Shown piece after piece: positions 10,901-19,700 of a DNA stretch of 64,000 nt. Position 1 is the first letter of the stretch; every line of letters starts with the position of its first letter. Location of the stretch: positions 23,312-87,311 of the forward strand of contig RHGE01000020.1 in assembly GCA_004296775.1 (NCBI GenBank). Direction: 5' to 3'. Made by a program: the position numbers and the translations under genes. Source of the DNA: Marinilabiliaceae bacterium JC017. GTDB taxonomy: Bacteria; Bacteroidota; Bacteroidia; Bacteroidales; Marinilabiliaceae. The notes beneath the pieces were generated by a model. It made no database searches and was not told where the DNA came from. It saw only the letters and a list, made by a program, of their open reading frames with translations.

Positions 10901-11009
10901 TGCGCTTAAAGGAGATAAAGAAATATGTCTTGAAGCTGGAATGAATGACTACATTGGCAAACCAGTAAAAATGGACGACCTGGAGGCTATTATTTCCAAA
11001 TGGCTATAA
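7908..11009 (+). CDS. hybrid sensor histidine kinase, PAS-PAS-HisKA-HATPase-REC-REC
   Basis: A 1033-residue membrane sensor kinase starting at GTG 7908; no in-frame ATG occurs before the first membrane helix. TM1 is about 20-41, followed by a roughly 195-residue periplasmic helical sensor and TM2 about 237-258. Two PAS domains (about 271-386 and 400-515) follow. The HisKA H-box MSHEIRTP has phospho-acceptor His535. The HATPase domain has LVNLLGNAVKFT, DSGIGIP and GGTGLGTSI. Two receivers follow: a divergent one (about 785-890, VIIDAH) and a canonical C-terminal one (LLVEDN, LIFMDVQMP, MTANAL, GKP). It is 42 nt downstream of the ModA-like lipoprotein, its likely input partner. No separate output regulator is present. 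Confidence 0.93.
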   Translation: MNRWNKLSRIIFLKEPIINKLYLLLGVFLMTISAILLIENYFDHAYITKYRNEIDNQEQQRKIENLLKTNLLKLNIAFKSYRSISHPQQLSNNNETIQNLIEKCHKITIVLDEGGKVSSVKSVNLHSKDEITEVITYKRDKHTGSIKEIRELVPKIRDLNNLSNKISTHIDNKLQGKIPNQEKYLNSIEFYIKQSDTYFERINEIENKISYDINKRLAYLHNTSINVVTKYNKLKYFSLFFFSLFAVIITYFLISQIRSVIIFRRKAEESNKKLLLAVEQSPISIMITDTSGNIEYVNKGFEDVSGLSKHELTGHSANLLKSEIEDSAFANVLWQTVQEGKVWTGELNNRRKDGSIYWEKVLISPVLSEDKTISNYVVIKEDITEKRNLTESLRESNESMKTITENLPVGILIVNTKKEIIQINHTAAKTMGFNSIEEAISKMKGLTYKDFFNTIKKDYYTDPTTGIKVTSLEEILEVKENNISREILKNILPIRLNNEPVFLEAFMDISAQKEVQKKETEANKAKSEFLANMSHEIRTPMNGIIGATELLSKTHLSKEQNNIVSIISRSCENLLGIINDILDFSKIEAGKMKIETYPFNIRSTIDYLLDQMSFKTNEKGIELLGSIEETIPMVLIGDEGRVIQILVNLLGNAVKFTKEGEVVLKVEVEKQIGTEITLHFMVEDSGIGIPKDKLEKIFESFTQADGSTTRKFGGTGLGTSISKMLLELMGGKIWVESPNPNFAWSKENPGSVFHFILPFKIDKSQAVYELDTEKFAEVRTLIVDNHKTNLLLLKKTLNNWGIASEAINDEKSAIDLLQGKNNFNLVIIDAHVFSKVHNNFINHLKNAKEDVKLIMFTSDNKWKDQDEYKGIDCVLQKPIKHTQLYTAIESLFSLSKEINSVGENGKETFSDRIKGKKILLVEDNIINQKIAEKMLARIGFKTDIANNGEEAVDLIKKSPSTFDLIFMDVQMPILNGLDATRHLRNAKIEIPIIAMTANALKGDKEICLEAGMNDYIGKPVKMDDLEAIISKWL

Positions 11010-11210
11010 CCAATGAATCATTAGATTTTAGACTGACATCCATCCAACACAGTAGGAGAGCTATAATAGTTTCGGCTTCCAAATACTCATAAAAGTTTAA
11101 CAAACTAGGTTATTTTCTAAATAATGGATGATTTGAATTAATCCCAATAGAATCAAGAATAGAACCTTTTTTTAGGGACACCTTTTATTTTAAAACTTCA
11201 GAAGATCAAA

Positions 11211-11648
11211 GTTGCAACAGTCTTTCCTCCGGAACGGAAACAGTGCGCAAAAATGCAACAATCTTTCCGCCGAAACGGGAACGATGCGCAAAGTTGCAAC
11301 AGTCTTCCTGTCGAAACGGGAACGATGCGCAAAATTGCAACAGCATTTCCGCCGAAACGGGAACGGTGTGCAAAGTTGCAACAGTCTTTCCTCCGGAACG
11401 GAAACGGTGCGCAAAAATACAACAACCCTTCCGTTGGAACGGGAACAGCGCGCAGAATTGCAACGACCTTTCCGCCGAAACGGGAACGGTGCGCAAAGTT
11501 GCTACAATCTTTCCGTCGGAACGGGAACGGCGCGCAGAATTGCAACGACCTTTCCGTTGGAACGGGAACGATGCGCAAAATTGCAACATTCTTTCCGTTG
11601 GAACAGGAACGGTGTGCAAAGTTGCAACAGTCTTTCTGCCGGAACGGA
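11211..11648. repeat. tandem repeat array A, 41-bp period, about 10.7 units
   Basis: Units start at 11211 and then every 41 bp (11252, 11293, 11334 ... 11621), the last truncated. Each contains GTTGCAAC (or a near variant), then a TTTCC...GGGAA core, then GTGCGCAAA. The core is an imperfect palindrome, clearest as TTCCGTTGGAACGGGAA. Units differ by scattered substitutions, not by unique spacers, so this is not a CRISPR. Open frames across it on both strands are periodicity artefacts. The flanks 11010-11210 and 11649-11790 hold nothing I recognise. Unlike arrays B and C it has no DUF6261 gene beside it. Confidence 0.9.
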
Positions 11649-11793
11649 TTTCTTCTTTCTGTTTGCAACTCTTAAAACATCTTATTATCAAATATATTTA
11701 AAGATTGCCCGGGTAGAATAATGCCGAATAGATGATCTGCGTAAGGTTGGTTCCGTAAAACTGGTCTTTATAAGTTATGCGAATCAAGAGTTG

Positions 11794-11919
11794 AACCCTA
11801 TCCGGGGTTCTGCGCACAACGTGATAATAATTCATCCCGATTCTAGGGACGGTTATTCATATTTAATTCCTTTGGAATAGGATTGTGCGAATAATGAATA
11901 GTACCTACAAAAATGTAGG
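11794..11919. repeat. cluster of four short hairpins in gene-free DNA
   Basis: Four small inverted repeats follow one another: AACCC/GGGTT (11794-11809), TCCC/GGGA (11835-11849), ATTCC/GGAAT (11866-11878) and CCTAC/GTAGG (11904-11919). They are separated by AT-rich linkers such as GTGCGAATAATGAAT. They resemble degenerate interspersed elements common between Bacteroidota genes (general knowledge, not checked). I see nothing coding from 11920 to the end of the carbamoyltransferase gene at 12188. Confidence 0.55.
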
Positions 11920-12187
11920 ATGCGATGATAAATTCATTAATCCATTCAGTTTTCTGTACAATAATGCCAATCAAGGGCAGAACCTCTTAAGAATAGAATT
12001 ATCCTATGCTCATCCATATATGAAGTACGGGCCAAGTACAAATAAGATATTCCAACCGGCATAACTATACAACAAACATCTTGCAAATTACAGGATGTAC
12101 ATCGTTTGTCCTTAATCATGCAAATCTTGTTATAAAATTACGCTGTTTGAGAATCTGTAATTTTCAACCTTTTATTGCCATGAATAG

Positions 12188-13834
12188 TTAAAACAAATCA
12201 AGTTTACCATTTAACACCACTCCATCGAGCTGCATGTTTTTAGCAGATTGAAGCGCCCCTTCCACTGTATGCACAATTGGTTCACCTTTCACATTGAATG
12301 AGGTATTTATAAGTGCTTTGATATTATACTGAGTATCCAACTTCTCCAGTAAATCATATATAAACGGATTCTCCTCCCGACTTGAAATAGTTTGAATGCG
12401 AGCAGTGCCATTTACATGAACCACTCCTTCAATCTCCTTTTGAAACTGTGGCAGGATCTCGAAATCCAACAGCATAAGCTTACTCAAGTGATGTATTTTT
12501 TCTTTTCCGGTAAAATACCTGGCATTTTTCTCTAACATCACCGGAGCAATGGGCCGATACCATTCCCGCCGTTTGTGCTCCATGCTTACTTTTCGGGCCA
12601 ACTTTTTAGAATTAGCAAGCGACAGAATACTACGATTACCGAGGGCTCTTGGCCCTACCTCACCAAAACCATTACATACACCTATAACTTTCCCCTGGGT
12701 TAATGCCAAGGCACAAGCATCAACATCCTCCTTTGTATACTCAGGAACATCAATGGATAAACCCCAATTATTAAGATAAGGTGAGTGTTTTTTTATCTTG
12801 CCGTTTCGTGCCCACTCCATAAACGCGGCTGCTCCCATAGCCAATCCACTATCTTCTGTACAGGGCGGAATAAATACATCCTTAAACAAACCAGATTTCA
12901 ACAAGGCGGTATTCACTACGATATTTAATGCTGATCCGCCTGAATAGTATAAATAGTCAGCCTTTGTTTTCTGCTGTAATTGCTCAATTTTAGCAATAAA
13001 ATTCCGTTGAAAAATATATTGAAGAGTTGCCACAATATTTTGCAAAAAAGGATCATCCGGATGAAGGTGTGTTTTATTCCATCCCCAATCGCGGGCAGCG
13101 GCTTCATAGAATTCCTTTTTACTGTGCCAGATCTCCCCAAAATATTGATGAGCATTAAGCCATTTCTCCATTTCAATGGAATACCTGCCATATGAAGCTA
13201 ATCCCATCACTTTACCAGGGACACTATTCTGCTCATGAAACTTTGCGCCAATAATTCCAAACACTAACGCATTGGCATTAAAAAAACCTGACAAATATTT
13301 CAAGTCCCAATGAAACTCTAAAGGCTTAATTTGACCATTAACGTAATGCCAAGCCGAAAAATTCCCTAAACTCGCGCCTCCATCAAAATGAACAAGTAAA
13401 CTGTTTTCTTTAAACGGTCCGAAGAAAGGCAAACAAGCACCAATGTGCGCCAGTTCATGATTTAAAACATAGGCTGTTTTTTCCTTATCCAGCCACCAAC
13501 ATCTGCCTTTTTCAACAGTGGTTGATAATGCATTATTCAGGGGCCCCTCAAATCTGAAGCGACCACAACTTGAAATAAAAGCCCTTCCTACAACATTATC
13601 GACAAAGACCAGGTCATAATCCGTATGGGCCAACAATCCCTCCTCCTTCAACAAATCATATATCAAGAGGTGCAACCGATTATCATGTTTTTTCCTTGTC
13701 AGGCGTTCAAGCGTCAAGTGCTTTAAGACAATCCCGTCCTGCATAATTGTTAACGCATGATCATGCACATAGAAGGGCGTAGCACTATTCAGTCTATCCT
13801 GTATGCCGTAAATTGCTACAGTTAGTTTCCCCAT
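12188..13834 (-). CDS. carbamoyltransferase (NodU/CmcH family)
   Basis: A 548-residue O-carbamoyltransferase. The ATG at 13834 is preferred (MGKLTVAIYGIQD) over an upstream TTG at 13846. The N-terminal ASKHA-type part has VNHELAHIGACLPF, LVHFDGGASLG and YYSGGSALN, which bind carbamoyl-adenylate and metal. The C-terminal Sua5/YrdC-like part carries GEVGPRALGNRSILS and INTSFNVKGEPIVHT. Family members carbamoylate hydroxyls of sugars or antibiotics using carbamoyl phosphate and ATP. Its substrate is not evident. It is last in a minus-strand run after a membrane protein and purD, with 15 nt to the upstream gene. Confidence 0.92.
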   Translation of the reverse strand: MGKLTVAIYGIQDRLNSATPFYVHDHALTIMQDGIVLKHLTLERLTRKKHDNRLHLLIYDLLKEEGLLAHTDYDLVFVDNVVGRAFISSCGRFRFEGPLNNALSTTVEKGRCWWLDKEKTAYVLNHELAHIGACLPFFGPFKENSLLVHFDGGASLGNFSAWHYVNGQIKPLEFHWDLKYLSGFFNANALVFGIIGAKFHEQNSVPGKVMGLASYGRYSIEMEKWLNAHQYFGEIWHSKKEFYEAAARDWGWNKTHLHPDDPFLQNIVATLQYIFQRNFIAKIEQLQQKTKADYLYYSGGSALNIVVNTALLKSGLFKDVFIPPCTEDSGLAMGAAAFMEWARNGKIKKHSPYLNNWGLSIDVPEYTKEDVDACALALTQGKVIGVCNGFGEVGPRALGNRSILSLANSKKLARKVSMEHKRREWYRPIAPVMLEKNARYFTGKEKIHHLSKLMLLDFEILPQFQKEIEGVVHVNGTARIQTISSREENPFIYDLLEKLDTQYNIKALINTSFNVKGEPIVHTVEGALQSAKNMQLDGVVLNGKLDLF

Positions 13835-13849
13835 TTTCCCAGACAACTA

Positions 13850-14830
13850 TTAAATAAAATATTGAGCAACAAGTGTGATGACAAGCAAGAAAATTAAAAA
13901 TACCTCTTGCCAAATGTTTTTTTGAATGGAACTAAAAAATTGAGCCAGCACAACAGCACCACCAATGGCCATCACCGAAATGATTTCCAATGAAAAATAT
14001 GGCGTCATGGATCCTAGAAGACATATAACAATCAGCCAAATGAAAATACGGTAATGTTTCCTGGTGATAATTTTAAAAGTAGGCATTTGCCGCACCAAGG
14101 ATAAAATAGAAAAGATGATTATCCCAATGATAATAACATTGTATGCCTTGGAGACGATTGAGTGTTCAAAAAAAGCAACCGGAGACATAAAATTCTCCAT
14201 TAAAATTGCAAAATAATCCACCTGCTTGCCAATCCAGAAATAATAACAAAAGGCAAAGAAATACGGCAATATTAGGCCTATGATGGAGGCCAAAAAAGTT
14301 CTGAAAGAAAACATACGAAGGATAAATATCACCGCCCATATAAACGGAATCAAGAAGATACCTTTCGCATAAAAAAGTGTTCCGGTAGAAAGCCAAAAAG
14401 CAGCATCGAAACAATAAGACATTGGTCGACGTTGTCCGGCAGCAGTAAACAATCGCTCTAAAGCCAGGATTAACAACGGTGAATAAAACCATACGGGTTG
14501 AAGATGTTGCACAACTCCATAACCACTCACTAAGATGAGATAAATATATCCCGGTAAGACTGATTGTTTATTTAATAATCCATAACGATTTACCAGCCGG
14601 TTCACGGCCATCATGTTAATGAGCGCTAATCCAAGACTGAATAAAGCGGCATAAAGATGATTCCCTTTCACCACACTCAATACCAGATTCCACAAGGGCA
14701 TTGGTAACTGATCAAATGGAAATTCGGGCATCCATTTGGTTAAAAGGGCTTTTGCCCAAAGGCCTCCTAAGATAAGAGGCATCAGGGCATAAGCTAAAAT
14801 GCTATTGTTATGGATTGTTTTAAATATCAT
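13850..14830 (-). CDS. polytopic membrane protein (DUF6427-like)
   Basis: A 326-residue, strongly hydrophobic protein with roughly nine to ten transmembrane helices and short loops. I tentatively place it in the Bacteroidota-restricted DUF6427 group from its MIFKTIHNNSILAYALMPLI opening and overall layout; no catalytic motif is visible. It sits between purD (2 nt upstream) and the carbamoyltransferase (15 nt downstream), so it is almost certainly cotranscribed with both. A role with the carbamoyltransferase in modifying a surface glycan is possible but is inference. Confidence 0.7.
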   Translation of the reverse strand: MIFKTIHNNSILAYALMPLILGGLWAKALLTKWMPEFPFDQLPMPLWNLVLSVVKGNHLYAALFSLGLALINMMAVNRLVNRYGLLNKQSVLPGYIYLILVSGYGVVQHLQPVWFYSPLLILALERLFTAAGQRRPMSYCFDAAFWLSTGTLFYAKGIFLIPFIWAVIFILRMFSFRTFLASIIGLILPYFFAFCYYFWIGKQVDYFAILMENFMSPVAFFEHSIVSKAYNVIIIGIIIFSILSLVRQMPTFKIITRKHYRIFIWLIVICLLGSMTPYFSLEIISVMAIGGAVVLAQFFSSIQKNIWQEVFLIFLLVITLVAQYFI

Positions 14831-14832
14831 TG

Positions 14833-16101
14833 TTACAAGTCAAATCCAATATCGCTTCTGAAATACTTTCCATCAAACTGGATAAGGTCAGCGTTTTTAA
14901 ATGACTTTTTCAGTGCCTCATCTTTATTTGCACCATAAGCACTTACCGCAATAACCCTTCCACCGTTTGTTTTAATGTCATCATCTTTTTGGGTGGTACC
15001 AGCATGAAAAACCAGACAATCTGCTGTTTTATCAAGCCCGGTTATGGTTTTTCCTTTTTCATAACTGCCAGGATAGCCACCGGACACCAACATTACAGTT
15101 GTAACTGTTTGTGGCTCGGTTTCGATAACCTGACTTTTTAAATTACCAGCTGCAACAGCTTCGAACAGCTCCACCAAGTCTGATTTTATACGCGGCATAA
15201 CCACTTCTGTTTCCGGATCCCCCATACGTACATTATACTCAATCACGAAAGGCTCTCCATCCACATTCATCAAACCAATAAACACAAAGCCTTTGTAGGG
15301 AATGTTATCCGCAATTAAACCTTCTACCGTTGGTCTGACAACACGCTCTTCCACTTTCTTCATGAAAGCTTCATCGGCAAATGGTACGGGCGAAACAGCT
15401 CCCATTCCTCCGGTATTCAATCCTGTATCGCCTTCCCCAATGCGTTTGTAATCCTTGGCTTCAGGCAGAATAACATAGGAATGGCCATCTGTCAACGCAA
15501 AAACTGATAACTCAATTCCCTTCAGAAACTCCTCGATTACCACTACAGAACTGGCAGCACCAAATTTACCTTCCAACATGGCCGTTAACTCAGCCTTGGC
15601 CTCTTCCAAATCTTCAAGGATCAAAACACCCTTGCCGGCAGCCAGGCCATCAGCTTTTAATACATATGGTGCCTTGATTGACTCCAGGTAAGCCAATCCT
15701 TCATCCAGGTTATTCTTATTAACTGATTTATAACCCGCGGTAGGAATGTTATGACGGAACATGAAGTCCTTGGCAAATTCCTTACTTCCTTCCAGACGAG
15801 CTCCTTCTTTTCCAGGACCAATAACAGCGATATGTGCTATTTCCGGATCGTTAATGATAAAGTCTTTCACACCCCTCACCAATGGTTCCTCGGGGCCAAC
15901 CACAACCATATCGATCTTTTCTGCCAAAAGAAAAGATTTTACTTCTACAAAATCGTTGGGATTGATTGGCACATTTTTCCCATGAAGAGATGTACCGGCA
16001 TTCCCCGGAGCAATAAAAAGGTTTGTGAGCTTTTCACTTTGAGCCATCTTCCATGCCATAGCATGCTCGCGGCCTCCTGATCCCAATAGCAATACGTTCA
16101 T
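14833..16101 (-). CDS. purD: phosphoribosylamine--glycine ligase
   Basis: A 422-residue GAR synthetase, the second step of de novo purine synthesis: phosphoribosylamine + glycine + ATP to GAR. The N-terminal MNVLLLGSGGREHAMAWK, the ATP-grasp segment VLKADGLAAGKGVLIL, the metal-binding FIEYNVRMGDPETEVVMP and the C-terminal GGRVIAVSAYGAN are all intact. Length is normal. It heads a tight group with the membrane protein and carbamoyltransferase, and lies 27 nt downstream of the NodB deacetylase gene. It is not linked to other pur genes here. Confidence 0.97.
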   Translation of the reverse strand: MNVLLLGSGGREHAMAWKMAQSEKLTNLFIAPGNAGTSLHGKNVPINPNDFVEVKSFLLAEKIDMVVVGPEEPLVRGVKDFIINDPEIAHIAVIGPGKEGARLEGSKEFAKDFMFRHNIPTAGYKSVNKNNLDEGLAYLESIKAPYVLKADGLAAGKGVLILEDLEEAKAELTAMLEGKFGAASSVVVIEEFLKGIELSVFALTDGHSYVILPEAKDYKRIGEGDTGLNTGGMGAVSPVPFADEAFMKKVEERVVRPTVEGLIADNIPYKGFVFIGLMNVDGEPFVIEYNVRMGDPETEVVMPRIKSDLVELFEAVAAGNLKSQVIETEPQTVTTVMLVSGGYPGSYEKGKTITGLDKTADCLVFHAGTTQKDDDIKTNGGRVIAVSAYGANKDEALKKSFKNADLIQFDGKYFRSDIGFDL

Positions 16102-16128
16102 AACGCCTTTATTATTTATATTCTTTTG

Positions 16129-16758
16129 TTATAATATTTCAAAGTTGTAATTCTCTTCCGACAAATAATCCAACGCGGCCGGAAGCACCTCTTTCAAGCG
16201 ATCCCATGCCTTTAATGAATCATGAAATACAATGATGGATCCAGGACGGACAAACTCTTTTACATTCCTGAATACCTCCTGATGTGACAACCGTTTGTCG
16301 TAATCCTGGCTCAACACATCCCACAAAACAATCTTATCAAACGACTCCCTGAGTTGTTTGACGTACCATGGATACAACTGTCCGTGTGGTGGTCTGAACA
16401 GGCCGGTATTAATCCACTTTCCTCCTTTTTCAATATTCTCAAAATACTCCTTGCGTGAATATTTCCACGCAGGAATATGATTAAAAGTATGGTTACCTAC
16501 CTGATGCCCTTCCTGCTTCAACAGTTGAAAAACACCTGGTGATTTTCGAACATTGTCCCCGACACAAAAGAAGGTGGCTTTAGCATTGTATTCCGCCAGC
16601 TTTTCACATACCCATGGCGTCACTTTCTCAATGGGGCCATCGTCAAATGTCAGGAACACCTGTCTTTCATCATGAGCTCCTTTCCAGGTTGTTCCGGGAT
16701 AAAGGGCCCTCACCCACTGCGGGGGTTGAACTTCAAATCGTTGTAGAAGGCCCATCAT
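16129..16758 (-). CDS. polysaccharide deacetylase (NodB homology domain)
   Basis: A 209-residue carbohydrate esterase family 4 protein. Motif 1 is TFDDGP (D39, D40), motif 2 is H90-T-F-N-H94, motif 3 is RPPHGQLYPW, and the late motifs appear as WDVLSQDYD and IIVFHDS. The metal-binding Asp-His-His triad is therefore complete. It has no signal peptide; the N-terminus is a short non-hydrophobic stretch. The likely substrate is an N-acetylated glycan such as peptidoglycan or a lipid-linked sugar, not determinable here. It lies 30 nt after the first DUF2723 gene on the same strand. Confidence 0.92.
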   Translation of the reverse strand: MMGLLQRFEVQPPQWVRALYPGTTWKGAHDERQVFLTFDDGPIEKVTPWVCEKLAEYNAKATFFCVGDNVRKSPGVFQLLKQEGHQVGNHTFNHIPAWKYSRKEYFENIEKGGKWINTGLFRPPHGQLYPWYVKQLRESFDKIVLWDVLSQDYDKRLSHQEVFRNVKEFVRPGSIIVFHDSLKAWDRLKEVLPAALDYLSEENYNFEIL

Positions 16759-16788
16759 TATCCAATTTTATCCTTAACCCACAAATTA

Positions 16789-19700
16789 TTACCCTTCAAT
16801 AAATTTCAGCTTCCTAAGAGCACTGTCGTAGCCAGTCTCCAACTCCTTCATCAGATCCTCACGCTTATATTGCTGTGCTGTGGGAACCAACAGTCGCATA
16901 TAAATGGCCATGACTCTTTCCAACTCACCCATTCCATCCCGCTGCAATGAACCTTTCAGGGAAGAATAGAATTTAAATTCCTGCATGGATACATTTGCTA
17001 CATCCCGCAAAATCTCATCTCCTTTTTCCATTTGTCCGGCACGGTAATATCCTTCCGCAAGGAAAATGCTGAAATGATTATGTGGTACTAAACGAGGAGG
17101 TAAAACTTCCATGGTTTTATCGAGTATCTCAATGGCCTTCTCTTTCTTCCCTTCATCCAGTAAAGCATTAGCCAAACGGGTCAGGTTATTGCGGATATTT
17201 GTAGCCATTCGCAAATGGTTTTCGTCCAGGTAGACGCGGTCATCGTCGTACCCCCCCCACTTGAACTTCTCCATTACATTGGCATACATCTTCTCGGTGT
17301 TAACCCGGCCAAATTCCATATCAGATGCCGGTGTTTTAATCGGCACTAATTGATAGGCAAATCCTTCCAACTGAAAATAATCCTGCAGATTAACGTAGTT
17401 ATCTGTCCCTACTGTTACGGCGAAATAAATTGGACGTTCCCAATTATTACTGGCAATCAGGTCAAGGATCATCAACTCATTTTTCAGAATCATATTCTTC
17501 TTCTCCAGGTTGATGTTGATTTTTGGAGTTATCAGATGAGCAGCATCCTCAGGAACAAATCCCTTTTGAAGCACCTTCAGACTATCCGCTTCAATAAAAA
17601 ATTTCTTAGCGGGCATATGTTCAATGCGACCCGGATATTCAGGCACCTGTTTCGTTTTGGGATTTTCACTGGCCACAAAACGAAGCGCTTCATTCAGATT
17701 AGCAGATTTACCACCTACACGATCCAACAGGTAAACCACATCACGGGAACCAGTCACATATTGATCATGTTTCAAAGAGAATGGCAGCGGATCTGAGTCA
17801 TAAGCTTTTCGCTTCATCTGATCAATATACCAATCAGTCTGAAGGTAACTAAGGTTACAAACCCGCACATCGGTACGCACTCCTTCTACTTCCTGGGCAT
17901 ACCACAATGGGAAAGTATCATTATCGCCGTTAGTAAATAAAATAGCGTTTTCCTCACAACTGTTCAGGTAATTATAAGCCAGATCACGCGCCACATATCG
18001 GTGTGCACGATCATGGTCATCCCAGTTTTCACTAGCCAAAATACCAGGCACTAACACTAATGAAAGAACGGTGGCAATAATAGCGGACGGAGCGCCGGGA
18101 AGATACCGCTTCAAACCATCGGCAATAGCCAGAACACCCAAACCAATCCAGATGGCAAAGGCATAAAAGGAACCAGCGTAAGCATAGTCACGCTCCCGCG
18201 GTTGAAGAGGTGTCTGATTCAGATAAAGCACAATGGCCAAACCGGTAAGGAAGAACAGTAACATCACGACCCAGAAACCTTGTTTTCCATTTTTACCAGC
18301 CCCATATTGGTATAATAATCCTACTAACCCAAGGATTAATGGCAGCATGTAATACTTATTGTGTGCTTTATTATTTTTTAATGTGTCAGGCAATAAATCC
18401 TGATCCCCCAACATGTTATTATCAACGACAGGAATACCGGTAATCCAGTTCCCTTTAGTGATCTCCCCATGTCCCTGAATATCATTCTGACGACCGGAGA
18501 AGTTCCACATGAAATAACGGAAATACATATATTTCACCTGGTAGTTCCAGAAAAACTTAAGGTTCTCCCAGAAAGTAGGTATGGTAATTGTTTTCGGACG
18601 CCCATAATCATCTTCTACCTGCACATTATGACCTTTCAGGTTCGTCCATTTTTTATATTCATTAATATGGCGTGGTTCCCTGCTATACATCCTCGGGAAA
18701 ATAGTGGTAGTCCGTTCATCAAATTTATAAACCGGACGGTAATCAACTGTTTCGTAACGGCCTTTTTTCTTAATACGAACAGGTGTTCCCTGCTCATTTT
18801 CCATGGCTTGGCGATCAAGCGGCGAGTTATAATTTTGTCCAAAAAACAAAGGCCGGTCGCCATACTGTTCCCGGTTCAGGTACGACATCAACGAGAACAC
18901 ATCTTCCGGTGAGTTTTGATCCATTGGCGGGTTGGCATGTGACCGGATAACAATCATGGCAAAGGATGAATAGCCGATAAGGATAACTGTTACCCCCAAC
19001 AAAATCGTGTTTAGAATAACCTTTTGATACTTGTAGGTAAACCAAATACCTGCCACTAAACCACAAACAATCAGTAACGCATAAAAGAGGGCGCCATAAT
19101 TAAACGGTAACCCAAAACTATTCACAAACAATAACTCAAACCAACTGGCAACTGTTACCACTCCAGGAATGATACCATATAAGATACCCCCCAGGATTAC
19201 ACCGGAAATTAGTAATGCTTTGATGGTATTATTACGAGTGATTTCAAACTTTTTGAAATAATAAACCATCACAATGGCAGGAATAGCCAGCAGGTTCAAC
19301 AAGTGAACACCAATGGAAAGTCCCATCAAATAAGCGATCAAAATCAACCACCGGTTTGCATATGGTTTATCGGCCACATTCTCCCATTTCAGGATAGCCC
19401 AAAATACCACAGCGGTAAAGAGTGATGACATGGCATACACCTCTCCTTCGACAGCAGAAAACCAAAAAGTGTCGGAAAATGTATAAGCCAAAGCTCCTAC
19501 AAGGCCACTGCCCATCACTGTCCAGATACGCCAACTTTCAACTTCCCCCTCTTCGGGAATAAAAATCTTTCGCGCCAGGTGAGTAATGGTCCAGAAAAGG
19601 AAAAGTATGGTGAAGGCACTGGCAAGGGCTGACATAATATTGATCATGGCAGCAACAGCACCGGCATCAGGCGCAAACAGTGAAAAAAATCGACCTGCGA

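Noticed and set aside
11211..11648. Arrays A, B and C as CRISPR or TIGR-type guide arrays
   Set aside because: Units are near-identical along their whole length with scattered substitutions, so there are no unique spacers. No cas or Nop-domain tas-like gene lies beside them, and DUF6261 has no nuclease motif.
11190..11721. Long overlapping open frames in several frames across array A
   Set aside because: They exist because a 41-bp unit free of stops stays open in multiple frames. The translations are permutations of one peptide with no independent coding signal.
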